Source: Liolophura sinensis (lineage: Eukaryota; Mollusca; Polyplacophora; Chitonida; Chitonidae). From it: a DNA stretch of 64,000 nucleotides. The DNA lies in contig NC_088301.1 of the NCBI RefSeq assembly GCF_032854445.1, positions 684,001 to 748,000 of the forward strand, written 5' to 3'. The translations under genes were made by a program, and so were the position numbers. The notes beneath the pieces were generated by a model. It did no database searches. It saw nothing but the letters and a program-made list of their open reading frames with translations, and was not told the DNA's origin. Numbering within the stretch: the stretch's first letter is position 1; every line of letters begins with the position of its first letter. Positions 46,940-58,139 of this stretch are shown here, piece after piece.

Positions 46940-47417
46940 GGTAAAGGAGGGATGTCAGATGAGGCCGTGAGATTGGAGAAAGGGTGACAGATGAGGCCGT
47001 GAGGGTGGGGAACACATGTCAGATGAGGCCGTGAGGGTTGAGAAAGGGTGACAGATGAGGCCGTGAGGGTGGGGAAGAGGTATCAGGTGAGGCCGTGAGG
47101 GTGGAGAAAATGCGTTAAATGAGTCGGGAGGGTGAAGAAAGGTTGTCAGATGATGCCGTGGGGGTGGGGAACACATGTCAGATGAGGCCGTGAGGTTGGA
47201 GAAAGGGTAACAGATGAGGCCGTGAGGGTGGAGAAAGGGTGTCAGATAAGGCCGTGAGGTTGGGGAAAAGGCGACAGATGAGGCCGTGAGGGTGGGGAAC
47301 ACATGCCAAATGAGGCCGTGAGGGTGGAGAAAGGGTGACAGGTGAGGCCGTGAGGGTGGGGAAAAGGCGACAGATGAGGCCGTGAGGGTGGAGAAAGGGT
47401 GTCAGATGATGCCGTAA
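46940..47417. repeat. 32-bp minisatellite, about 15 units
   Basis: The unit contains CAGATGAGGCCGTGAGGGTG followed by GAGAAAGGGTGA. It is strongly purine-rich on the plus strand, with G and A making up most of each unit. Confidence 0.9.
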
Positions 47418-47596
47418 GTCGAGGGCTCTGTCAGGAGAGTATGCTAACTAACATATGCCATGGGAAGATATACATGTCCTACTCTGAAATGTCTAGACTG
47501 CTATATTTCCATGTAGCATATATCACCACTGTAGCAAAGTATCGCCACTAGGCCTACATAATGCACTTGGGTATAGGTTAATATCAGTGCATTATA

Positions 47597-48226
47597 TTTA
47601 AGCTTAAGGTATGTTATGTAAACATTATGTTCGAATCCCTCCTGTAACTCTCACGGATTATTAAGCTTAAGGTATGTTATGTAAACATTATGTTCGAATC
47701 CCTCCTGTAACTCTCACGGATTATTAAGCTTAAGGTATGTTATGTAAACATTATGTTCGAATCCCTCCTGTAACTCTCACGGATTATTAAGCTTAAGGTA
47801 TGTTATGTAAACATTATGTTCGAATCCCTCCTGTAACTCTCACGGATTATTAAGCTTAAGGTATGTTATGTAAACATTATGTTCGAATCCCTCCTGTAAC
47901 TCTCACGGATTATTAAGCTTAAGGTATGTTATGTAAACATTATGTTCGAATCCCTCCTGTAACTCTCACGGATTATTAAGCTTAAGGTATGTTATGTAAA
48001 CATTATGTTCGAATCCCTCCTGTAACTCTCACGGATTATTAAGCTTAAGGTATGTTATGTAAACATTATGTTCGAATCCCTCCTGTAACTCTCATGGATT
48101 ATTAAGCTTAAGGTATGTTATGTAAACATTATGTTCGAATCCCTCCTGTAACTCTCACGGATTATTAAGCTTAAGGTATGTTATGTAAACATTATGTTCG
48201 AATCCCTCCTGTAACTCTCACGGATT
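47597..48226. repeat. 63-bp satellite-like array, 10 almost identical units
   Basis: Units contain the palindrome TTAAGCTTAA, then GGTATGTTATGTAAACATTA, then TGTTCGAATCCCTCCTG. Only one substitution was seen in ten units (CATGG for CACGG in one copy near 48095). GTTCGAATCCC equals the T-loop (B box) sequence of tRNA genes, but no tRNA fold surrounds it. Confidence 0.95.
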
Positions 48227-48652
48227 GTGCTAAATCTACATCAATGTAACAAACAATCCGAACACGTCTGTGCTGCAAAGTTAACAATGCTAGTGCATCA
48301 TGAGACAATCGGATACGGATATGGTTAAGTCTGATTGATGCGTTGTTTGAAACACACAGGAACTGTGTAGCCTGGATGCCATGAACGTGATCACAGCCTA
48401 ACGTGATCACAGCCCAAGGAGTGGCGAGGTTAATGGGGTTATGAAGCAATGCGGTTAAAAGGCCTTAACTAAAGAGTTTGTAATGGGCATGGGGAATTAT
48501 GACTGCGTTTGTCAGTCACTTCAAGGCCAACTGACCACATCAAACACAACTGTGAAGTCTCGCATGAATCTGGGAAGTATGTTACCCTCATCCGTCACAT
48601 CCCAGTTAATTGGCCAGGACGGATTACATGACAGGCGAATTAGAACGAGTTT
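48227..48652. other. Stretch without recognised gene
   Basis: Contains a short direct repeat, ACGTGATCACAGCC, at about 48385-48416. No exon was recognised. Confidence 0.5.
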
Positions 48653-49105
48653 GGACACAGACCCCCATTACAACTTGCGTTTTTCAGTAGGGACGATTGT
48701 AGTTCTGTGTATTTTAGGGTGTAAAGTCTTTTTTTGCTGCCAGCCTGCCGTTTTTGGTGTACAAGTGCATGCTTGGTATGAAAATGATGGAAATTGTCTA
48801 AGCTTTGCGCAGGTATGAGTTTTAATGGTGAAAGTTTGAAATTCTGGGCGAGAGGACACAAGGAGACAGGTGGTGACGAGGCTGCGAGTGACGTCCCCTT
48901 GGCGTTGCTAGGCACCCCTCCCAGCTGCCGGCATGTAAAGGTCCAGATTTTTCCAGTCAACCTATGTCAAGATTTTTACAGCTTCTTTCTCTCAGGCTGG
49001 GCCAGGTATGCACCAAAGCTTATTGGCCTCGGAATGTTTGGGACTGAGCTACAGCGCTAAACGTTAACATTGTCGCTTATGGAAAACTAATGGGGGTCTG
49101 TGGCC
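48653..49105. mobile_element. 453-bp element with inverted ends, copy 1
   Basis: It begins GGACACAGACCCCCATTA and ends TAATGGGGGTCTGTGGCC, which are reverse complements over 18 bp with one mismatch. It has no long open frame, so it is non-autonomous. A copy with only one substitution noticed lies at 51551-52003 in the same orientation. Confidence 0.8.
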
Positions 49106-51550
49106 TGATCTGTCCACTTGTGCCAAAACATGTAATATGTCACTGTGTGCTCAGATTTGGCAACAGCCTGATAATATTTGGTGGGTACATCTGCGATGTG
49201 GTTTGCATTGACATGGAACTTGATTGAGCAGTTTTAAAGCTTTTTAATTCTATATTTTCCCCACATATCCATTTTGTCTAAAAATGGGCTAAAACGCTCT
49301 GTGGTCAAGGGTAGTACAGGAGTATAAACAGACTGGAACAAACACAGACAATGTTTCATTGTTCCTGGTTTTTAAAATGTCTCTTTTGGGGCTGACATTT
49401 GATAAATAATGCAAAATTTGAGTGCTGCGAGTGAAATTGGAGTATGTGGCTGATAGATAGGGTGGTGTGATTAAGGATGGTCAATAAGGCCTTGCATCAC
49501 ATATAAGGGCCCAGCCTCACACAGCTGGATAAAAACACATCAGCAGATTAATTTACTTGGCTAGAGTAGTAGAGAGGGCCAGTGTGCATTTAATTTACAA
49601 ACCAAGTCAGGTTCCTCCCATGTGTGCCACCACACACTAGGTAAATGTGCTTCAAATCATCCTGCAGGTCACAAAACATTAAAAACAGGCATCTCTGCTG
49701 AAACACTGTCTGCTGTTTTGGGCATAGACTTGAAGTGGACAAGGTAAATTTTCCTCTTTAAACTTAAAAATAAACCACTGTAGGCATGTAGTTTTCATTG
49801 TATGTGTATATTCATTCCTCTGACAAGTTACATGTGCACTCACACAGTATGTGTGGCGTTGGAACAAAAATGATCAATTTCAAGTTTCTAGCATACATGT
49901 GAGTGTGATCTGTTGGAATATTGCCCGTGTGAAAATGAGTCTCTGCCCCACCAGGTGTCTGTTTTTCCACCAGAACATAGTACGCTGTTCCTGCGACATC
50001 TCAAAGGAGTTTTTGTTTTAGTATCTGGCCCAGTGTGGCATCCACCTCCCTGGGCAGCTGGGATTTTCTTTATGTTTCCAATGTCCTCACACACAAGTTA
50101 GAAATTAGACAGCTACATATGTCTTTCACATCCTAGTTTAATACCTATTGAGCTTTTGTCTTGGTTTCCCTCTTTTGATCTTGTCTCCCAAACATGGCGT
50201 CAGTGAACTTTGCCTGGTTTATGCATATATTGAACTGGGATCTACCTAGGTGAGTGGGGTCTGCTAGCCGTTCAGCTTCCTCAAAGGCCTGACCATTCGG
50301 ATGCAGTCTTCTACTCCCTTGGCCGACCTAGAATCCCCGTCATTGGTCCGGTACTACACCATGACACATACCCCTCCGGCCCCCCCACCCCCCCAACCGG
50401 GGAAACGTCACAGGTTTCTCATATATGTACGGACAGTTTGAATGTCCATTCCTCATGCCCACCCAGCAACACCCAGTGTGGAACCTGATTACGGATGTAA
50501 TTTCTCACTGATTATTTGAGGATTTCTGTGTTGTTACAGGTTAAAAAGTATAGCTTTTCCCCTCTTCTTGGGTCCCTTCAACATGTCTTGGGAGGGTTGC
50601 CTTGCTGACTGTCTGAATGACCAATGTGCATGTACTGTGTGGCTTTATTTTTGTAAGTGGCAAATTCATATTTCTCCCCTCTACTTATCTCTTGTAGATG
50701 CCAGTGTCACACTTTGGTGTTTGTTATGTGGAAAGTACTAATTTAGTCTGAGGCAACAACACAGGTGGTGGGATTCTTTTGCACTGTGAGTTGAGGTAAG
50801 CCAGCCAACCAATGGCAGCCATGGGGGAGACGGGAAAGGGGGGTAGTGTGTGTGTGGGGGGGAGTGGGTGATCTTTTAAAGGGTTTTATCATGTGAATCA
50901 CTATGTAAAAGGGATACTAGTCTTTTCTTTAGCCCTATCCATGGAAACTGTGCCTATGAGCATTTCTATATCAATTTGGATGCATATGTTTACTTTGATG
51001 GTGATCAAAATGTACTTTTCTGGAATTTTGAAACTCCGCTTTGCTACCCACCTGTATCACTTTAAGTCAAATTTTGCACAAAGTTGCTAAAAGGTATGTC
51101 CTATATTTGCTAAGTGAATTGTCAGATAAATTACCTGTCTTTTGATATATATTTTGACACTTTTGGCTTTTAAGTATTTTCTTAACACTGCTGTAAACAA
51201 GAAAATCTACTTGAAAATCCATAATTTTCTAAATGTTTGTCAATGGAAAATGTAAAATACTTTGTCATTGGAATTTTTTCATTTTTCTTGCAGATATACA
51301 TACCAGCTTTCCAAAACATTTGACCTGGTTAAGATATTTTCAATGGTATGTGCACTACAGAGCTTTGAACTTGGTGCTTGAGGACGGACAAACAGACACA
51401 TTTCCAAGATAGGGGTACCCCAAGTTAAATTCCTCCTACTGAAAAGTTTTTGCATGTATCAAGCTGTAACTTTATGTGTGAGGTTTAGAGGTAGTAAGCA
51501 TTATGTGGTGCAAAAATGATTGATTTTAAAAAAAGTTGGCTGGTGTGATA
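49106..51550. other. Interior of the composite structure
   Basis: It contains C- and G-rich tracts at about 50382-50400 and 50825-50870 and otherwise AT-rich sequence. No gene was recognised. Confidence 0.5.
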
Positions 51551-52003
51551 GGACACAGACCCCCATTACAACTTGCGTTTTTCAGTAGGGACGATTGTAG
51601 TTCTGTGTATTTTAGGGTGTAAAGTCTTTTTTTGCTGCCAGCCTGCCGTTTTTAGTGTACAAGTGCATGCTTGGTATGAAAATGATGGAAATTGTCTAAG
51701 CTTTGCGCAGGTATGAGTTTTAATGGTGAAAGTTTGAAATTCTGGGCGAGAGGACACAAGGAGACAGGTGGTGACGAGGCTGCGAGTGACGTCCCCTTGG
51801 CGTTGCTAGGCACCCCTCCCAGCTGCCGGCATGTAAAGGTCCAGATTTTTCCAGTCAACCTATGTCAAGATTTTTACAGCTTCTTTCTCTCAGGCTGGGC
51901 CAGGTATGCACCAAAGCTTATTGGCCTCGGAATGTTTGGGACTGAGCTACAGCGCTAAACGTTAACATTGTCGCTTATGGAAAACTAATGGGGGTCTGTG
52001 GCC
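51551..52003. mobile_element. 453-bp element with inverted ends, copy 2
   Basis: Same length, ends and orientation as the copy at 48653-49105; one difference was noticed (TTTTTAGTG for TTTTTGGTG near 51653). Such identity over 453 bp implies a recent duplication or gene conversion. Confidence 0.8.
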
Positions 52004-52235
52004 AGTTTGATGAGGTCCCGGATGTTCACGAAACCCACAGATATTTATGGCAAATTTTCTGCACGCCTGGGATATTGATCAAGTCTTCCCAAAATTCATA
52101 CAAAAATTAAGCTATACATATTCCCACTGCTTCTTGTCATGCCGTGCACAACATTTAGACATTTCCTCTGCCAAGGATGTCACGTTTCTGCTGGCGTTTT
52201 TCTGTCTTTGTGTGTCAACAACTTAACAAAAAGGT

Positions 52236-52556
52236 GAGTGTTTAGGGTTTGACGTCGTACTCAACAATTTTTCAGTCATATGACGACGAAGGAATCCTTA
52301 GGGTATACGTAATGTGCCTCCTTGCCGCAGGACGGATTTCCACCGCTTACTTATCTAGTGCTGCTTTACTGAGACGACTCACCGAAGGCAAGTAAGCCGC
52401 CCCGCCCGCGCCATTATACTGATACGGGTCAACCAGTCGTTGCTGGTTACAACGTCCTCTTTTAAAGTCTTAAGCGTGACTCGATCAAGGATTGATCTTG
52501 GATCTACCGGTCCGGAAGCGGACGCTCTACTAACTGTGCTAACCGGGCCGGTTTAC
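52236..52556 (-). mobile_element. SINE family B, full-length copy
   Basis: Read leftward, the head GGCCCGGTTAGCACAGTTAG resembles a tRNA A box and GATCAATCC a weak B box. The body includes GACCCGTATCAGTATAATGG, and the 3' region TCATATGACTGAAAAATTGT is followed by GAGTACGACGTCAAACCCTA. Confidence 0.8.
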
Positions 52557-52559
52557 AGA

Positions 52560-55339
52560 AAAAGAAATCTGAATGAAATTTTATGCACAGTTTGGCCTCA
52601 GGCCTTGGACCATGCAACAATCCATCACGTTTTGCTGGCGTGGAGCTTGATCCGTTTGTCTGGACGTTTTGAACGATTCTCCGCCATTGTAAGATACTAG
52701 TACAACACAAATACAGGGCATTGACCCTTTGCCTGTATTGGGTGAATTCTAGTTTTACACTTTATTTAGGTAATCTGTTCACAAGAGCTTGTCACAGTTT
52801 TAAAACTTCGTGCCGCTATTGTCAATTAGGTTAGCTACACAGATATTTCCACTTCCTTTTTGACGTATAGGCCCTAGTGGACAAATTATGTAAATTATGT
52901 AATTATATACTTATCTCGGATCGTGCATTCCACACAGTTTCAGTCAATGAGTAATACATGTAGGTAGTAAATGCTGACAAAACGAATATCGTGTCAATCT
53001 GACCAGTACTTTCTGTACATTCTGACCAGTCTAAATTTAAAGTTGTTCTCAGCCTTTTCGATATTAAGACAGTAACCTATGTTGACATGTGACGACTGTC
53101 TTTCCGCGCGCATTAAGGATGCCTACTGGTCTACATGGCTTGATTTCATTATTACTTCAAACAGGAAAATATGTAAGTATAACATAACGGTTATATAACA
53201 ACATACAAATCCTACATCCACAATGATCAGAACTCCGTGGACGAATGGATACCACATCCGGGTACTTCACTGTCCAGGTCAAAGTTCTTCAGGCTAATGG
53301 CCAGTTTACATTATGTAAAGTATACTGTTCTTCTACATGAGCGAATTTTCTCAGCTCCTCCATGCCAGGAACGATAACCACAGGGATTGCGCAGAAACCA
53401 AATCGGACGGAATTAGACAAATAGGTCTGAAGGCGGAAGGCTGACATTCTGTCTCCGTGAAAAGTAAGACACCAAGGCCGATTACAGCAGGAGCCCGGAT
53501 GTACTCTTGGGAGCTGACTTAGGCTTCCCAGGGTTTCACATCCTCATCGCGCAGTCCGGCGCCGCTTAGTCTGAAAATAGACGGGCTTCTAGCTTCCCGT
53601 AGGCCCGTATATCTGTTCTACACATATCCATTGTATCATCGTACACCTTAAAATGCGTGCATAGGCATCACGTGTTGCATTTGTTTGCACAATGCATGTA
53701 AATTGCGTATACTCATGCATTCATGTCCTTTATATCGGGCATACTTTACCAATTAACGCCACTTCTGGATAGCGCGAGCGCGTGCGCGTGCGCGTGAGGC
53801 ATTGGACATCGCGACATCGCGTGATATGTGTATGTTCCTTAACCGATTTACTCATAGAAAAAAAGTAGCACAATTGAAGAGCTGACCAACTTAGGCTGGA
53901 AAGGAAATGCTTTACAATGGTAACGTAACGGTTAGCGATTTTGTAATTACTATTCTATTATTACACGAAAGGATTTTAAAAAAAATTCATCCTGCGATGT
54001 ATCTTTGTTTTAGGTGTATATATGCCCCTATTCCTTACACAGCCATACACTCATCTTTGTTCATGCGCATGTCCATCACGTACTTCGTTCCCCTATTACA
54101 ACTGTAAACGGCTGCAGCTATGCTAGGAAATTGACGCAAAAACGTTTGTGTAAGCCTGGCATACAAACAAATGGGAAGGCAGGATAGAGGCAAGATGGTG
54201 CGCCAAGTTAAATAAGGAATTGTCGGAAACGATCAATCAGTCTGTGTAAATTAAGGTCACGTGACTAGCGTATAAATAAGCTTGGGCAGGAATAACTTCC
54301 GAAACACTCACTATCTTTTTTGGAGGAGGAATTGGGACTGAAGGGAATCAGGTGGTAAACTCATTTGTGACTGTAGATGAGGGTAACCGGAGCTAAGGTA
54401 GGCTATACACACTATAGACAGACACGAGTATCCTTAATAACGAGAGTCCGGCAGTCCTGTAAGTTCACAAAACAGATGTTCCCGGACCCAGGGTTCCGTA
54501 GCCAATCTAATTACAAAACAAGAATCATCTTATATATTTTTTTTTGAAAACTCCGATGTCCAGCACCGCGCAAGAATATTTTACAGGTGGGGGGAAATTG
54601 GCTGGGTGCAATAAAGTTAAAGTTCTTCCTATAGTACACTTTTCACGGGCGGACCACAATAGTGGATGAGTTGTGTGGTATCCATCAACACAAATAAGGA
54701 CAGAAAGAAGATACACATATTTCCACCAAACTTTGTCACCAATTCTTGAAAAAAAACAAGAATTTAAAATAAGCAATTTGAACGACTATGTCTGTAAAAG
54801 AGATGTGTGCGATGCTATATCTACCAGTGTTTAAGGTTTCTCAATACAATACAATCACAAGTTTAATGCTAATTGGTCAAAGGTCTGCTATACAAGCGCC
54901 TTTAAAACACTGCACGGTTGATCGTTTAGAGCAATTGGGTAGAAAATAAGAAATAAGTTCAGCCTACTACATTAATTAAGTTATGTCCATTGGTTCATTC
55001 GTTCTCATGAGGAATGAGTTATTGGGAAACGATCGCAATATGAGTTAAAATTCTCGTCGTGGAAACATTTGCATCGTAAAAAGAAAGATATCATATATAA
55101 ATACAGAAGGTAAAAGTTCTAAATGAGAGCGAACGTAAAAAGTTAAACACTGCCACAAAATGGAGTAAACACATGGCCAAAATAAGTTAGGCTATTTTGG
55201 CTATGTCATATTTAAAAAATGAAAAAAGAAAATTGAAAGTCTGACTGTCTGGGAGTCATCGCGACATCGCAACGTCACGAGTTATATATTTATATTGTTT
55301 TTAACGCCATACCACACTAAAGAATTTGTTATTTAATTT
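52560..55339. other. Gene-free stretch with one Z-DNA-prone tract
   Basis: An alternating purine-pyrimidine run, GCGCGTGCGCGTGCGCGTG, lies at 53777-53797. No exon or RNA gene was recognised. Confidence 0.5.
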
Positions 55340-55590
55340 AATTACATCACAGAGCGACGTCATGAATCATAGCTGTTAATTACATCACAGAACGACGTCA
55401 TGGATGACAGCCGTTAATTACATCACAGAACGACGTCATGGATCACAGCTATTAATTACATCACAGAACGACGTCATGGATCACAGCTATTAATTACATC
55501 ACAGAACGACGTCATGGATGACAGCCGTTAATTACATCACAGAACGACGTCATAGAGATCGCAGCTATTAATTACATCACAGAAGAAATG
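55340..55590. repeat. 38-bp minisatellite with ACGTCA half-CRE, about 6 units
   Basis: Units contain TAATTACATCACAGAACGAC followed by GTCATGGATCACAGC. The junction GACGTCAT in every complete unit is one base short of the palindromic CRE. Confidence 0.88.
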
Positions 55591-56344
55591 GCAGCCATAT
55601 ATACCAGAGTTACAGAACTTTATGTCATGAAGGTATATCATCTGCGCTTTCTTTTAGTATTAAAATATAATACAGCTATATCGGATATGTTTCTGCCTTT
55701 AGACACAAGCGTAATGATAAACACATAACATCAGGAACAGATGGCGACAAAAACCAACATTCAGGGGTTCTAAGTATATCGTCCAAGCGTCATGTAATTG
55801 TGCTTTGCGTCAAATCGAAAAAGTAAACTAGGCTAAAAACGGTTATTTTTTAGTCGACGCCTACATTGGACTGTATATATAGCTGTGTTAATGTAAAAGA
55901 ACATCGACACACCAACACTAGGCCTACATGTACACAGTATTTTTTTGTACAGAATCTTCGAAAAATATGTTTTTTCTAACCAGTGATCGACCTACGCCAT
56001 ATCAGTCTTGTTTATGGGTAAAGGAAACAGGAGTGTTCACAGAAAAGCACTTCCAGATTTCCTCACAAACTAGAGTCGAACCAGCGAGAGCTGCATTCGA
56101 GCCACTATCTCATAGTTCAGGGATCCATAGACACGGGCAGTAATGAGTCAGTGAAGGTTCCCGCTATAGGCTACATCATGTCAATGAAAATTGAATTCAC
56201 ATAGAAAGAAACAAAGCAGAGGGTTGTAAGAACGGACTGACCATGCAGAGTTTTTAAGACCTACTTTCAGCAAATACACACTAATGCAGCAATAAATGAA
56301 AGAGTACGCAGATTTAATACTGCAATATGTCTAAGATAAAGTGA

Positions 56345-58135
56345 AAAAAATACACCGATGTAATACATCAATGAGTGAAAGAATATACCGATGTAATACA
56401 GCAATGAGTGAAGTACACCGATGTAATACAGCAACGAGAGAACAAGTGCACCGATATAATACAGCAACGAGAGAACGATGTAATACAACAACGAGTGAAC
56501 GTGTACACCGATGTAATACAGCAATAAGTGAACGAGTACACCGATGTAATACAGCAATGAGCGAACGAGTACACCGACGTAATACAGCAATAAGTGAACG
56601 AGAACACCGATGTAATACAGCAATGAGTGAACGATTACACCGATGCAATGCAGCAACAAGTGAACGAGTATACCGATGTAATGCAGCGATAAGTGAACGA
56701 GTACACAGACGTAATACAACAATGAGTGAACGAGTACACCGACGTAATACAGCAATAAGTGAACGAGTACACCGATGTAATACAGCAATGAGTGAACGAG
56801 TACACGGACGTAATACAGCAATGGGTGAACGGGTACATGGACGTAATGCAAAAATGAGTGAACGGGTACACGGACGTAATACAACAATGAGAGAACGAGT
56901 GGACAAATTTTGTACAGCAATGAGTGAAGGAGTATACCGATGTAATACAGCAATAAGTGAACTAGTACACCGATGTAATACAGCAATAAGTGAACGAGTA
57001 CACCGACGTAATACAGCAACGAGTGAACGAGTACACGGACGTGATACAGCAATGGGCGAAGGAGTACACAGATGTAATACAGCAATGAGTGAACGAGTAC
57101 ACCGATGTAATACAGCAATGGGCGAACGAGTGCACAAATGTTATACAGCAATAAGTGAACGAGCGCACAAATGTTATACAGCAATGAGTGAACGACTACA
57201 CCGATGTAATACAGTAATGAGTGAACGAGTACACCGACGTAATACAGCAATAAGTGAACCAGAACACCGATGTAATACAGCAATGAGTGAACGAGTACAC
57301 CGATGTAATACAGCAATAAGTGAACGAGTACACCGATGTAATACAGCAATGAGTGAACTAGTACCCCGATGTAATGCAGCAATAAGTGAACCAGAACACC
57401 GATGTAATACAGCAATGAGTGAACGATTACACCGATGTAATGCAGCAATAAGTGAACGAGTACACTGATGTAATACAGCGATAAGTGAACGAGCACACCG
57501 ACGTAATACAACAATCAGTGAACGAGTACACCGACGTAATACAGCAATGAGTGAACGAGTGCACTGATGTAATACAGCAATAAGTGAACGAGTACACCGA
57601 TGTAATGCAGCAATAAGTGAACGAGTACACTGATGTAATGCAGCGATAAGTGAACGAGTACACGGACGTAATACAGCAATGAGTGAACGAGTACACCGAC
57701 GTAATACAGCAATGGGTGAAAGGGTACACGGACGTAACAAAGCAATTAGTGAACGAGCGCACAAATGTTATACAGCAACTAGTGAACGAGTAGGCTACAC
57801 CAACGTAATACAGAAATAAGTGAACGAGTACACGAACGTTATACAGCAATGGGTGAACGGGTACACGGACGTAATACAGCAATGAGCGAACGAGCGCACA
57901 AATGTTATACAGCAATGAGTGAACGACTACACCGACGTAATACAGCAATGAGTGAATGGGTACACGGACGTAATACAATAATAAGTGAACGAGTACACCG
58001 ATCTAATACAGCAAAGAGTGAACGAGTACACAAATTTTACTCAGCAAGGAGTGAAAGAGTGCACCGATGTAATACAGCAATAAGTCTAAGAGTACACATA
58101 TGTTAAATAGCTATTAGCGAAAACGTACACAAATA
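56345..58135. repeat. 33-bp minisatellite, about 54 units, open on both strands
   Basis: The unit contains TAATACAGCAATGAGTGAAC then GAGTACACCGATG. As 33 is a multiple of three, frames of 375 codons on the plus strand (RCNTAMSERVH units) and 415 codons on the minus strand (LLYYIGVLVHS units) stay open. Frequent replacements between units and lack of any flanking exon argue for repeat DNA. Confidence 0.93.
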
Positions 58136-58139
58136 TTAT

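Larger units (their letters stand above)
48653..52003. mobile_element. 3.35-kb composite structure: two 453-bp elements around 2.4 kb
   Basis: The outer flanks are AGTTT on the left (48648-48652) and AGTTT on the right (52004-52008), exactly adjacent, as expected for a target duplication of the whole unit. Neither 453-bp copy has matching flanks on its own. The 2445-bp interior (49106-51550) has no long open frame, no recognisable transposase or reverse transcriptase, and starts and ends next to TGAT on both inner sides. A non-autonomous LTR element is the other reading, but the repeats lack TG...CA ends and no primer-binding site or clear polypurine tract was seen. Confidence 0.6.

Noticed and set aside
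47597-48226. Cluster of tRNA genes suggested by GTTCGAATCCC
   Set aside because: No A box at the right distance and no acceptor, D or anticodon stems can be formed around it.
48653-52003. Ordinary LTR retrotransposon
   Set aside because: Not fully excluded, but the repeats end in GG...CC with 18-bp inversions rather than TG...CA, and no primer-binding site, clear polypurine tract or gag-pol trace was seen.
56267-57514. 415-codon frame as a repetitive membrane protein
   Set aside because: Explained by the 33-bp tandem unit, with a plus-strand frame of similar length over the same DNA.
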